A DNA stretch of 64,000 bases from Zhengitettix transpicula (Eukaryota > Arthropoda > Insecta > Orthoptera > Tetrigidae): contig CM073591.1 in assembly GCA_037074705.1 (NCBI GenBank), forward strand, positions 62,126,897-62,190,896. The letters are read 5' to 3'. The stretch's first letter is position 1. The number at the start of each line of letters is the position of its first letter. The translations under genes and the position numbers were made by a program. Of this stretch, positions 1 to 11,257 are shown in pieces. Below the pieces are notes generated by a model. It was given only the letters and a program-made list of their open reading frames with translations. It ran no database searches and was not told the DNA's origin.

Positions 1-1406
1 GAATACAAATATAATTTCATCCACTTTCTACACCAGATAATCTTTTGTTTTATAACTAATTGGAAACCCAGACGTTGGTCATGCAATTATCAGTATAACA
101 ATACATGCAAGAATTTGTCATCATTCACATATATGGTACTAAATTAGACCATTGGCCATTAGTGAAATCTGATTATACCTATGGAAGGGACAAGGTAATG
201 AACATAATTTAAAACCGGTCACAGCAGTCAGCAGAGTACATCTATCACTTAAGAAAATTTTGTAAAACTTCTTACCTGAAAAGGTCATAAATAGCAATGA
301 AATGTATAATTTATATGAAAATTCATTTTCTGATATTAAAAGCCTGTGTATTATTTATAATTTAATCTTAAATAGTCATAATGTATCATAATTTAAAACA
401 ATTTTAATGTCATATTTTCAAATTGTAACATTCAAGATGAGCAGATGCTTTTATGCCAAAATCATACTGAAAGGAACAAATTATCTCCCCACCCTAGAAC
501 ATATAGTACTCATTCACTAGTGGTAAATTAGATAAAATATTGGTGGAGTTTGTTAATAAATAATATTGAATTGTTAAATTATTTGCTAAAGTAGATTAAA
601 TAAAATAATTAGGAAATTTTAATAGTATCAGTAGTTGTCATTTTAGTATAGAAATAAGAGAAAATCCTTATTCTACCCAGCCTGCATGATGATTATTCTA
701 GTTTTTAGAATCAATGGTCAAGTTTATGTATAAGTAACGCCTGCTATTATTATACTCATACTCTGCCAGAACGCCTTTGTTTTATTTATTTGATTCTTTC
801 AAGCTGGAAATATTTTTGGTTACGTCTAAAGTGGAGAATCCCATAAAATTTAGTATTAAGGAAAATTCACCAAGAACATTCATCTAATTGTCGGAATATT
901 TTTGTCGTAGAACCGACATTTACGATGAAGATGCTCGAATAAAAATCGAAATGTATAAAAATAATTAAGCTTTATATTACGTCATTTCTGAGCTTTGTGT
1001 GTAATTAATAGACAATTGTTTCTTTCGTATCGAAAATGGTTTGTAGTATACTTCCATCATGGGTTTTCTGTATTAGCGATTATCTTTGATATTTTTCCTA
1101 TGTTCAAATTGTTCAGTATAATTCTGAAGAAAACATATGTTTCAAAGAAAAATCGGTTTTACAAACAAAATATGTGATAAAAAAAACTATCTAGGGAATT
1201 TTTGCAAAAATTTCCTGTTGTTTTTAAATATATTCCGTTTTGAGGTTATGGGCCTCTGTCATCATATGCGCGTGACAATTAAATACACGCTGTTAATTGT
1301 GGATTAATTTGTTCCAACAGACATTATGTAACGCGGTTATTTGCTGTCGATAATATAAATTTGTATTATAGTTATGTTCTCATTTTTACGAGAAGTATAT
1401 TAAAAT
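1..1406. other. 5' flank of the F-box gene, no gene seen
   Basis: AT-rich sequence with only short, unconvincing open frames. The promoter and 5' UTR of the F-box gene must lie towards its right end, but I see no clear TATA box or initiator that would fix a transcription start. No repeat is recognised. Confidence 0.5.
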
Positions 1407-4400
1407 ATGGCAGACGTGAAAATTTATGATGAACCCAAACAACGGGAAAAGAAACAACGTTTGTATCTTAATGGCACTAAGTTACGCTCACTGAACAATA
1501 TTCCAGGGAAAGTTGATAATACAGGTAAGGAATTATAATTACGTTTTGATTTTGGTTGACAGAATCTTATATTTTTGTTAAAAATGCTGTTGCTCCCCAA
1601 ATAGTTAACTAGGGTGAACTTATTTTTATTAAATACTACTCCATGTAATTTCTATGTATTTTAGTAATGTGTATGGGTACTTTGAAGTGCCTAATTACAT
1701 ATATTTCATACAATAATCATAATTATTCGACATAGAATTGATTATAAAACTTCAGATTTAAAGGCAACAATTATATTTACAAGACATGCTATAAGGTGAA
1801 AATTAGATATATCATAAATTATATACAAAATGTTCATTGTGAATCAAAGTAGGGCACTGTCGGAACAATAATATTGTGTTGTAAATTACTTGGGATTAGA
1901 ATATTAGCAAACCATAGCAGTTTAATTATCAAGTCATTAATGGAGAATATAGTAGTCAACAGTTTTACTAAGTCTTGGTGTGATATTAAGATATGCCATT
2001 GTCTCTCATGATGTAAGAAAGTTATGAATTGACTTGACAAGTATTTTAACATATATGTAATAATAAGTCAAATAAAATTACAATTACATTTCTGTTTTCC
2101 CGTCCAACTAAAGAAAACATTATGTTGACAGACTGTAACTTTAGAGTATGTATATATGTTTTTATAAGTGCATATTAGTGATGATTGAGAGATTTAAATA
2201 AAATGTTATAGGACTTGTCAAAAAAATCGTCACCAATTTATTAGTTATGAAACAACATTGTGGTATATTATATATTAGCTTGATGCCATTTGTTGTAATA
2301 ATTAAATAAATAGATAAAATTTGGAATTTGTAGGAAAGAGAGATAGGTGGACTACCTGACGGTAAAGAAGGGGCATCTTGACGAATAAAATATGAAATTC
2401 AAATTTTAAGAGATTTTATGTATTCTCTTCCTACAGGTTATATGCTCCTTGTGTCACACAACATCTATTTATATAACTAATGTAATTTTATTTTAATTAA
2501 CAATTATTATTTTACAAATATTGACAATAAAATAAATAAAATTCCTCCCTTATTCAGTTGTATGATTCTAACTGTCTTTCTCTATCACTTTTAAATTTAT
2601 TGTGATTTACAGTATTACTTAGGTACAGTTAACCTGTAAGTTATTCATTCCGAGAAATTACATTATAATTAATTTGAACTATTGGAAAATTATTAAATTT
2701 GTAGCTGCTTCAAACTTCGTAAGTATGATTCTAAAACTGATTGTACTTTGAATTTCCAATGAACCCATTGCAATAGGAAGTAGGATAAGTGTAATTTCAT
2801 AGCTGAGCTCCTCATAAACCTCTCTTTCCTTCAGAATAAATTAGTTAGACAAATAATCGACAAGGTTTGCAACTACGAGAAGTGATGCTGGAAACCTTTG
2901 CCATTTAGATGACTGAGCATCAACTAGTTAGCTATCATCTACATGGAATTTTCTAATCAGAATCATACCTAGTGTATTTGATCTCCAAATCATTAAGTTA
3001 TTGCAAATGATTTCTGTAAAGTATCAATTTATAATTAATTTTTAATCTTATTTCAGCTGACAAATCTATCCTTCACCTCTCAGATGAGCTCATTTTGTTG
3101 ATTCTAAAATATTTACCAGCTCGTGATGTGGTAGCTTTAGGCCTTACATGCCAGAGATTGAAATATCTGGTAAGGGACTACACACTATGGATAGATGTGG
3201 ACTTGACACATCAACGGTTATTGGGAATTTCTCAGATATTATCAAGGTATACACCATTATTATGCAAATCAACAAAGAGGCTGGTTACTCAAGGACCTCT
3301 CATCCTCAGTACGTCATATGTGTAAGTGAATACTTAAATTAATCTTTATTATTGAATACTGTTATGATTTTGCAATATGGGTATTTATGAATCTGTTTCA
3401 TAAAATGGCAAAGTTGATGATATAGGGTTTCAGTAGTTATTCAAAAGTGTGAAATTATGACTTATATCTGTGAACAACAATTACATAGATTTATGAAAGT
3501 ACTCGGTAAAAAATTGTCTTATCTGAATTCTGTTGTGACTGAATTTTGGAAACAACTGCAATTGTTAGTGTTCTTGCTGAAACACCGTAAAAGAACTTCT
3601 TGTCACAGTTTATCCACAGTTAGTCATTTTGGTCTTTTTAATTAAATAATTACAATAAATATTCTTTAAACATGAATTTGATATAAAATTATTTTCTCTT
3701 TCTCCAGTGATATAAAGGAGGCATATATCAATAGAAGATAATATATATTTTTAAAATTAAAATAACATTTTCATTAAAGTTTATACATTCATTCTTATCA
3801 TTAGACAGTTAACTAATCAAAACAATGGGATGTATTGGATAGTATAAATGGTTTATATCTGAATTTTCATTATAGATGTATGCTTATTTTGATTTATAAA
3901 ATTTTGTAAGTTTTTGTTGATTTATCATATTTGCTGTTTAATGCCTAATGGAATAAATAAATAAATAATAGTTCAGTTTTATTATAATGCTATTATTTTA
4001 AAGGTAAATAAATATTTTAAATCAAAGGATCAATATTTTTTGCAGCTAAGCTAACACATTATTAATTTCACAAATGTTATTTTTATACCTAAAACTAGTT
4101 TTAGTTTAATTAATATCCCCATGGTGAGAGTTATTTAAGAAATTAATAATTTGGTGTCAATTTTTATGTTGTAGGACTTACAAAAATTCTCCAGATTACA
4201 TGTGCAGACATTTCATGGATGAGGTTTCAAAGTCTTGTCCTAATCTGGAATCATGGATTTTGCGTTATCACTGCCTCACTACAAATTTCATGATCAATCC
4301 TACATTTCCATCAAAACTAAGGCACCTTGCATTTCAGTTTTGCTATTTAATTCAACCTCAAATATCTGAACAGTTCTTCACATCTTTGCACACTAAAATG

Positions 4401-5946
4401 CAATTTTTAGAAGAATTGGAAATCAGCAGGTATTTTAAGTATATGTTAAAAACTAAAAATCCTACTCCCAAACTTGTATGAGTTTGGCTATTTTCTTATT
4501 TAATTGTTAATTTTAATCTAATAAAGATATATTTATATTTTCAAATATTTTTATACTTTATTGTTATAACAAACAGTGAATGCTAATTTACCATTCAATA
4601 CACAGATTATAAAGTTTGCTTTATGTTATACCCGCTAATTTATCAATCAGAAATGAATGCTCATAGTTTCAATGTGTTTCAGAAGCAAATAGAGACTTTT
4701 ACAAATAGATTGTATAACATGCAAATCATAGCATGATAAAATCATTCACGAGGAACAATTTTATCCTTCTACTTACATCTCTGAAAAGTGAATCATTAAT
4801 TTATCATACCTCTATATCACTGATCAACTGCAATAAAACAATCATATAAGTTGTTTGAAAATTTTGTTAAACATTATTTCATTGTTAATACTTACGAAAA
4901 TGTGTGGGCTGCTATCTTTTTTTCAAAATAAAATTACAAAAATGTAATGAAAACATGAATATGTTAACTAATGATCTCTAACAATTTGATCAATTGAAGT
5001 TTTGTCAACCCAATAATTTCTTATTATATTTTATTTTATAATTTCAGAAATAGTTCACATAGGGTCATTGGCTTTACAAAAAGTATAGTTCATAAAATAT
5101 TAGATATGTCAAATATTAAATGATCTATTAATAGAAAATGCTCAAGTTTAAGACGTATGAACTCTATTTTAAATGTCTAGGTGGCAACATGGATTCATTT
5201 TGCAAAAATGCAGTGACAATTCTATTTTACTAATCTTCTGGCCAGTCCAGCCCATAGAACCTTATTTTATATTAATTGTCTATAAATTTATTAATAGATT
5301 GTAATTACAATTAGTCATTATTATTAAATTGTCATTCACTTCAGTTGTAGGTGGTTTAGGGGTCATTCAATTATGGCAGTCAGCAAGTTATCAAAGCTTC
5401 GTATTTTTCGGTTGACGGGCTGTCGTGGATTGTTTGAATCAATGACTTATTTCAGTTTAGCTTGCCGTTTTGGATTCAAATCTTTGGAGGTAAATCATAA
5501 CTAAATTTAATGTTACCATTTTTCAATAATGTACTTGATATTTATTAGCATAATATCCAGAGTTTAAACAGTGAAATACAGAACTCAAATTGTAAGGAAA
5601 CATTGAATAAAAGTCATCCCTAACAAGTTTTAAAGAGAAAAGAAAGCCTATGAATAGCATCATAGTAAGTAAGCAAAGGTAATAATAATTAGGCTAAAAT
5701 GAAATATATATAAAATATAAGTAAGGATATGACATTGTCAAAAATAATTGCGATATTGGTATGGAAAGGAAAATGAGATAGGTTGTGGCTTACCTAAAAG
5801 TGAAGTTCAGTCGGCCAGTGCACGGAATGGTGTAACACTCCTTCCTGAACTGAAGAAGGCTGAGAGTCTCCATATGTAGTATGGCTACACCCACTTAACT
5901 TTCAGGTAAGCCACATCATCTCTCTTTCCTTTCCATACCAATATTG

Positions 5947-6014
<68 letters not shown>

Positions 6015-6769
6015 ATATTAGGAGAATCCATTAAGGAACTAATTCACATTCAAACTTGGATAGTGAGGAAGGATAGAAATAAATAGGAGAAATAGGAGGA
6101 TTGCGCTTTATGTGAATTCATATGCTCGGGCGAAGAATTACGCACATAGAAAAGCATATGTTCAAAGCAGAGAGAAGGATGGAAGAAGAAGGAAAGACTG
6201 AAAATATTTGACCCAGGCGGGACTTGAACCCACGTATTCTGCTTAGTACACAGACGCCCTAACCATCTCGGCCACCGGGTCAAGTTCCTGACCAGGCAAA
6301 TATAGACAGTCTTATTATCACATAAAGCGCAATCCTCCTATTTCTCCTATTTATTTCTATCCTTCCTCACTATCCAAGTTTGAATGTGAATTAGTTCCTT
6401 AATGGATTCTCCTAATATTGTATTTATTCCTTAATGGAAGCTCCTAATACTTCATTCCCTCTACTCTATCCATTCCTCCACTAAAACTATTAATTGTCCA
6501 CAATAAGACTGTCTATATTTGCCTGGTCAGGAACTTGACCCGGTGGCCGAGATGGTTAAGGCATCTGTGTACTAAGCAGAATACGTGGGTTCAAGTCCCG
6601 CCTGGGTCAAATATTTTCAGTCTTTCCTTCTTCTTCCATCCTTCTCTCTGCTTTGAACATATGCTTTTCTATGTGCGTAATTCTTCGCCCGAGCATATGA
6701 ATTCACATAAAGCGCAATCCTCCTATTTCTCCTATTTATTTCTATCCTTCCTCACTATCCAAGTTTGAA

Positions 6770-6813
<44 letters not shown>

Positions 6814-9800
6814 CATCTGATTGAAAATAATTAATAAAAAAGATAGCCAATTCAAACAAAATAGTGATAATATAAATACCACACGTTTCTGGGATTTTTG
6901 TCCCTTTGCTCAGGTGCGAAAGGGACAAAGATCCCAGAAACATTGTGTGGTATTTATATTATCACTTTTTTTCTGAATTGGCTATCTTTCTTATTAATCA
7001 GAGCACTCAAGCAGTAGACAAAACCAATGTTGCCTATCTATTGGACAATAAGTGTGACATCTGTGGAATGTAAAGTAATGAAGGAATTAATTGTAATATA
7101 TATTTAATTTGAATTAGAAAACAAATAATGGTTCTACAAAGTACAACACGATTCTAGTGGAAGACTTCTTGAGTAAGAATCAAATTATTTCATTGTTTCA
7201 AGATTTTGTGGATGAGGTAGACAGGGGTCAAACAGTAGATGTAGTAATATATTTTCCAAAAGATTTTGATACACTTCTAGCTAAACTTTATAGGACTGGT
7301 ATCAACAAATGTGTGGTTTATTGGGTTAATGAATTTCTTTCATACCAATATCAGATTGTTTGAACTGGGAAAGAACTTTCAGAAATAGGACTCATTACAT
7401 GAGGAGTTCCAACAGTTCACCTGACGAAGATGGCGGTGTCAGCAATAGAAACATTGTGTTTAAATCACATTACCCGACCGGAAACCCGAGAACTCTTTAT
7501 ACTGAATATACATCGGGAAAACTTATGCTCTTTAAGATGAAGATTATCAGCTTTAAAAGTACAGCCAGTTCTGTTTACTGGATCCCATATAGGAATGTTC
7601 TTATAGTATCACTAGTGAAACTACATAGCAAAGCTGCAGAAGCACTCAAAACAGGACCATGGACATTAGAAAGTTGGCAAATTTGAATGGTATTTTACAT
7701 GCAATGTTCAAAGCATAATTATGATGAAGGCCTTGGATAGGTGTTCATATATGTTTACAAGATCCAAATGTACATTGCCTACCAACAAACTTAAGGTCCA
7801 TATGTAGTTTTATTAAATATGTTCATTCCAAACAGCAACTAACAATTTGTGATGAATGAATGAATTAACTGTGGTAAATTGTTGAATTGGTCCAGAAAAA
7901 AGTAGTCGTTTTGGAATATGAGAATGATGGAAACACTTGAAAGAAACAGACCTATTTATTAATGCAGATATATTTCAGAGAATGATCAGGAGATATTGCT
8001 AACAAAGAATCCATTTAGTGAAATTAACTGGGTTTCTAAGTAAAACTGTTAAGGGCAGCAGACACCTTTTAGCCTGCTCTACAATTTTTATGTCATTACC
8101 ATATAAATGAAGGTTGAATAACTAATAATTCAGTCATAAAATAGTTTTGTCATTTTATTTAGTTTTTTAAAAAATGCAGTATGTTTAGATATTAAAAATT
8201 GCAATTATTTTTGGGAACATACGGGTCACAGTGAATGAAAATCATAAATTTAATTGAGCATTCATCAATTTAAGTAATTCATAAAGTTTGTTACATCATT
8301 CAGAAAATTGTTTATTTTGATTGGATAGTGTGTTCCTTAATGTTGTTATGGGTGAAGAAAGTTGGCATGTCTCACTCGTTCAATAGTATAATAAGAATGT
8401 GAAAATTTGGCAACTCTTAAGAAGTTAAACTGTTGAGAAGGAAAATATTTTCTAAGTGATAATTTGAAGCCAATATAAGATTTGAGTTGCTTACTTATTT
8501 AATAGTAAACATAAAAATTATGTACAACAGGAATAACCTCGAGGAAATTTAAGTAAAGGCTGATTGCATTATTTGAGTATGTTATATAGTGAAGGAATTT
8601 AATTACTAATGAATATATTTAGATTAATTAAATATCCTAAAAGCCTTTATATATTTTTGAGTATAAATTATTATGGAAGTGTATTTTAACAATACATTAT
8701 TAATAACTGAAAGTTTATTACTACTGTATTTATATTTATGTCAAAGAAGCATGTATAAACTTATAAGTTTTTAAAATTGTGGATTACTATGATATTTTCG
8801 TTTTGCATCATATTCACATTTTATTTTGTCCGCTTTTTCTGTTGGATTGAAAATTAAAAGTTACTGATTATTGTATCCTACACAAAGGAAAGAAATCGGC
8901 TAATTGTCTTGGAGGAATAAAAGTGTTTGTTAAACAATATATTGTTTGTTCAAATGAAACATTAAGCATTTATATTTTCAGATTTTGGACTTGAGAGATT
9001 CTCTCATAAGTGATAGTGAATTAGGTTGTGTTGGGCTAATACAATCTTTGACACATCTTTATCTTCAAAGACCCCATGAACCAAGATCAGATGGTAGAAA
9101 GAAGTATGACCTGAGTCAAAATGGTGATGAATTTCCAGATCCTATATTTGCAGAGAAATCAAAGTGCAACTGCTGGACAGAAAGATTAGATGCTCGCCAG
9201 GGAATTGGTGACTGTGCTCAGTGGATAAATGTAAGAATGAAAATATTTTTTGTTTAGTTATTAAATTGTGTTTGAATTTTCCTTTAATTTTAAAAACAAT
9301 TAATGTGAAAAATATCCATCGATACAAATCAATTCTTATTCAGATAGTTTCATTTTTAAAAACATGCTTATTAATCACAACACTTTGAGCTTCAAGACAG
9401 CAACATTGTTGTGTTGCTCTTGTTTTTTTATTAGCACATGATGAAAGGAACAAAGTTTCCAAAAATTGGTGTGCGGTATTTATATCACTTCATTTTGTCT
9501 GTATTTGGCTATTTTAATTTATTATTAATTTTCAAAGCAGACGTATTATATTTTCATTTCTGAAATTGTTAAATGTATATATATAGTTCGATAGCTTCAT
9601 GAAAAATTGGGAGCAGATTGGAAACTACTCACAGATGGAATGGATGTTCTGAAAATATGAAACAAGAAGTAATGCCTCATATAAAAAGTTTAATTTTTTA
9701 AAATTGAGTAATCTGTTATTTATTGAATCATTTCATATTAGAATAAGCAGAATGCTTTGTAATGTTATCTACTGCACCAAATAAGACAGTAAGACTCTTT

Positions 9801-11189
9801 ACAGAAGTTGTAGTGTATTTAGATAACAATAATTAATTTACTACCATCTCATTAAGAATGTTAACTTTTATAAAGAATGAAGATCTTAATTAATTTTAAA
9901 CTCACTGGGTATGTAAAGTTTTACTTACTAATGAGGCCTAAACAGAAAATTAAAAATTATAATTTAATTAAATTTATTAAATCATATTTTCTTATGTTTT
10001 GGTTTCATTATTAATTTAAACTTCGCATGTTTTCAAATTTCATTATAATAATTAACTTAATATAATTATTTTTGGATATATTAAAATTATGTAACTTACA
10101 TTGGCCAAAGTATTATGATAGGGTCCACAAACAGGTATGATACATTTAGAATAAATGTGAAGTAGTTGTGTGTTCTAAAGATATGCTACATGTAATTAAT
10201 TAGCTGAAACAAAAATGGCCAAATACAGACAAAATAACGTTTCTGGGAACCCTGTCCCTTTTTTCAGGTGCCTAGAAGAGCCAAGAGCAACACAACTGAC
10301 TAGACAGTTGACAAAACTCCAATAATACGCTAACACTAGTTGAAAAAAAGTTTAGCCTTCTTTTTTTGTTGTATTTTTATCACTTTACTAATTTTATAGA
10401 ACATCTCTTGATATTATACTGTTTATTTTTAATTTTAACTGTGTATTATAAAATGTGACTTTGATTGTGGTGTTGCAGATCCTTCCTGTTGACACCGAAG
10501 ATCAAGTGACAGATATTGGAATTTGCAATTTGGGCTGTACAAGACAAACCCCTAGTCTTCCCAATGTGGTCACAGTGCGAATGGATGGTGCAAATCCATT
10601 TTTCCACAATCCAGCACTACACACACTTGTAGCTCGGGGCTACACCAGCATCACAGACTCCAGCCTCCGTCATCTTGCAGGAGTAGAATCTCTTCATAGT
10701 GTCGATTTGAGTGGCACATCTGTGACCACGAGTGGAATAGAACATTTTCGTTGTGAGCGACCTCTTGTAGAATTGGTCATGGAAGAAGATTGGAAACCTT
10801 GCAAAGGTCCTAAAAGTGGCATTGGACGACCTTGGGGTTGTGAATACTGTTGTTTCGAAGCAAGTATGTTCAGAATACATCACGTGAACGAAGTTGAAAT
10901 TGTACAACATGCTGCTTTGTCTGAGCATGTACAAGGGCAAGAAACTGAACCAGATTTCAAAATTCTTAAATTTAGTGACAATTCAAATTCAAGAACTAAT
11001 TCTTCTGAGCCTTCAACAAGTGGCTATCATATTCCACAGGTTGAAAATATTGATGCTGATGCTAAAAAAAATAATGTTGAGCAAGATGGGGTCACTCCCA
11101 GCTCCTCCTCAGATTCATTGCCTAATAGTGAGGAATTATCTGTCTCTAGTGGTATTATGTCTGCAAAAATTGATGATGAAAGATTATGA
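1407..11189 (+). CDS. F-box protein with degenerate leucine-rich repeats (6 coding exons)
   Basis: Probable substrate adaptor of an SCF-type (Skp1-Cullin-F-box) ubiquitin ligase. Coding exons: 1407-1524, 3057-3321, 4175-4429, 5345-5489, 8982-9230 and 10479-11189. They total 1743 nt (580 aa), all with GT/AG borders and matching phases. The start ATG has a good context (AAA before it) and begins MADVKIYDEPK. An F-box lies at about residues 43-84 (SILHLSDELILLILKYL, then LTCQRLKYLV and LW). Exons 3-5 carry leucine-rich-repeat-like segments such as LSKLRIFRLTGC and ILDLRDSLISDSE, and exon 6 adds LHSVDLSGTSVTTSGIEHF. After a short Cys-rich patch (CEYCC) the C-terminus is Ser/Asn/Glu-rich and probably disordered. 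Exon 4 has two in-frame acceptors 6 nt apart. I cannot match it to a named FBXL/FBXO family, so no symbol is given. The splice model is inferred without transcript data. Confidence 0.85.
1525..5344 (+). other. Introns 1-3 of the F-box gene
   Basis: The non-coding parts are 1525-3056, 3322-4174 and 4430-5344. They are AT-rich, and I recognise no mobile element in them. The intron 1 stretch near 2330-2450 has a weak resemblance to the foldback at 5745-5952 (GGAAAGAGAGATAGGTGG), too short to call. Confidence 0.5.
5745..5952. repeat. Foldback (inverted-repeat) element C in F-box intron 4
   Basis: Left arm about 5747-5803 (ATATTGGTATGGAAAGGAAA, then GTGGCTTACCT) and right arm about 5897-5952, its reverse complement (AGGTAAGCCACAT, then TTTCCTTTCCATACCAATAT). 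The arms are about 55 bp, imperfect, around a core of about 95 bp without coding potential. The form suits a non-autonomous foldback or MITE. A related GTGGCTTACCTGAAA segment near 47812 may be another remnant. It abuts a (TA)n tract. Confidence 0.65.
5949..6008. repeat. (TA)n microsatellite
   Basis: About 30 TA units grading into CACACA at the right end. This is the position and composition expected for the tail of the minus-strand tRNA-headed repeat that follows, so it may be a retroposon tail rather than an independent microsatellite. Confidence 0.85.
6009..6316 (-). mobile_element. tRNA-headed SINE-like repeat, copy 1 (minus)
   Basis: Reading on the minus strand, a 73-nt tRNA-like head (6281-6209) is followed by a pyrimidine-rich body and an AT-rich 3' part that ends in (TG)n(TA)n at about 6008. 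6045-6316 is an almost perfect reverse complement of 6502-6773: 272 bp arms, with two differences noticed, both inside the tRNA-like unit. The extra tail 6013-6044 is shared in inverse orientation with 6389-6420. The layout (tRNA head, unrelated body, simple-repeat tail) is that of a SINE. The 35 bp upstream of the head that is also shared suggests either a longer element or a local inverted duplication. Confidence 0.65.
6209..6281 (-). tRNA. tRNA-Ser-like unit (anticodon ACT), copy 1
   Basis: The 73 nt fold into a full cloverleaf: a 7-bp acceptor (GACCCGG with CTGGGTC, one G-U), a 3-bp D stem GCC/GGC, a 5-bp anticodon stem TCTGT/GCAGA with 7-nt loop GTACTAA, a 4-nt variable loop and a 5-bp T stem GTGGG/CCCGC with loop TTCAAGT. 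Internal A-box-like TGGCCGAGATGG and B-box-like GGTTCAAGTCC are present. Loop position 33 is T and the anticodon reads ACT. The sequence resembles tRNA-Ser(GCT) but lacks the long variable arm, so it is more likely a SINE head than a working tRNA. Confidence 0.5.
6319..6420 (+). mobile_element. 5'-truncated copy of the tRNA-headed repeat
   Basis: These 102 bp are the reverse complement of 6013-6114 and share their first ~70 bp with 6705-6773 in direct orientation (CATAAAGCGCAATCC through TTTGAATGTG). It is the 3' part only, with no tRNA head. It lies in the loop between the two 272-bp arms. Confidence 0.65.
6502..6811 (+). mobile_element. tRNA-headed SINE-like repeat, copy 2 (plus)
   Basis: Direct-strand partner of the minus copy at 6045-6316: 35 bp of shared leader, a tRNA-like head (6537-6609), a CTTTCCTTCTTCTTCC-type body, an AT-rich end and a (TG)n(TA)n tail at 6770-6811. 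The two copies form a 272-bp-arm hairpin with a 185-bp loop in the F-box pre-mRNA. Confidence 0.65.
6537..6609 (+). tRNA. tRNA-Ser-like unit (anticodon ACT), copy 2
   Basis: Same 73-nt cloverleaf as the minus copy, with D loop GAGATGGTTAA and position 26 A. All stems are intact, and the A-box-like and B-box-like internal promoter motifs are kept. The short variable loop is unlike a true class II serine tRNA. No CCA is encoded and there is no clear T-run terminator directly after it. I read it as the head of a SINE; a functional tRNA is the alternative. Confidence 0.5.
6830..6998. mobile_element. Foldback MITE family B, copy 1
   Basis: Palindromic element. The left arm reads AAGATAGCCAATTC, then GTGATAATATAAATACCACA, then TTTCTGGGAT, then GTCCCTTT. 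The right arm returns the same series in reverse complement, ending GAATTGGCTATCTTT. A short GCTCAGGTGC loop lies in the middle. It belongs to a family with copies near 9395, 10209 and 54024. No coding content. Confidence 0.7.
7025..7366 (+). pseudogene. Degenerate LINE reverse transcriptase fragment
   Basis: Two adjoining frames recall the RT of non-LTR retrotransposons (jockey/CR1-like). The first part has SVTSVECKVMKELI, like the usual PISLTSVxCKxMExII block. The second, 7157-7363, has VDVVIYFPKDFDTLLAKLY followed by RTGINKCVVYWVNEFLS. That is a decayed form of the VDVIYLDFSKAFD...KLxxxGI...WIxxFLS block, in which the catalytic-motif Asp of YLDFSKAFD is replaced (YFPKDFD). Frames are broken by stops. 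It lies in F-box intron 4, same strand as the gene. Confidence 0.7.
7411..7515 (+). repeat. Penelope-like 3' end signature with hammerhead-like core, copy 1
   Basis: Contains CTGACGA (fits the hammerhead CUGANGA core), a GATGGCGG...stem-like stretch and then AGAAACATTGTG, followed by CCCGACCGGAAACCCGAGAA. The same order (CTxGAAGA, stem, GAAACGTTGCG, then CCCGGTTGAACTCCGAGAA) occurs in the hairpin at 30657-30870 and, reversed, near 26630-26735. Such tails are known from Penelope-like elements. It follows the LINE fragment directly, a junction of two element types. Confidence 0.5.
7690..8981 (+). other. Right part of F-box intron 4, nothing recognised
   Basis: AT-rich intron sequence up to the acceptor TATATTTTCAG before exon 5. 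No coding frame or repeat is recognised. Confidence 0.4.
9395..9520. mobile_element. Foldback MITE family B, copy 2 (right half)
   Basis: Carries only the right arm of the family: AAGGAACAAAGTTTCC, then GGTATTTATATCACTT, then TTTGTCTGTATTTGGCTATT. The left arm is missing or decayed. It lies in F-box intron 5. Confidence 0.6.
10209..10320. mobile_element. Foldback MITE family B, copy 3 (left half)
   Basis: Left arm TGGCCAAATACAGACAAAA, then TTTCTGGGAACCCTGTCCC, then the internal segment CAACACAACTGACTAG...CAGTTGACAA, which is shared with the complete copy near 54150. The right arm is absent. Together with the half copy at 9395-9520 these could be two halves of one disrupted element. Confidence 0.6.
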
Positions 11190-11251
11190 CAAGACTGATT
11201 AAATGCTGAGAATGGTGACTCACACTTGTTTCATTGACACTTTTTATCTAA

Positions 11252-11257
11252 AATAAA
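11252..11257 (+). promoter_or_regulatory. Poly(A) signal of the F-box gene
   Basis: AATAAA 63 nt after the stop codon, with a second AATAAA at 11296-11301. Either could be used; no transcript evidence. Confidence 0.5.

Noticed and set aside
2321..2450. Possible further copy of foldback element C
   Set aside because: Only short matches (AGAGAGATAGGTGG, TACCTGA); no paired arm could be traced.
3301..3315. Alternative donor CTCA|GTACGT for F-box exon 2
   Set aside because: It would break the phase with exon 3; the GTAAGT at 3322 closes the frame.
6050..6283. 77-codon frames on both arms of the intronic inverted repeat (also 6535-6768)
   Set aside because: They read through the tRNA-like unit and the SINE body; the duplication explains why both exist.
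7360..7686. 108-codon plus-strand frame after the LINE RT remnant
   Set aside because: Its N-terminal part overlaps the Penelope-like tail signature and the rest has no similarity; treated as chance reading through repeat sequence.
10617..10940. 107-codon minus-strand frame
   Set aside because: Shadow of the F-box gene's last exon, which has clear coding sense on the plus strand.
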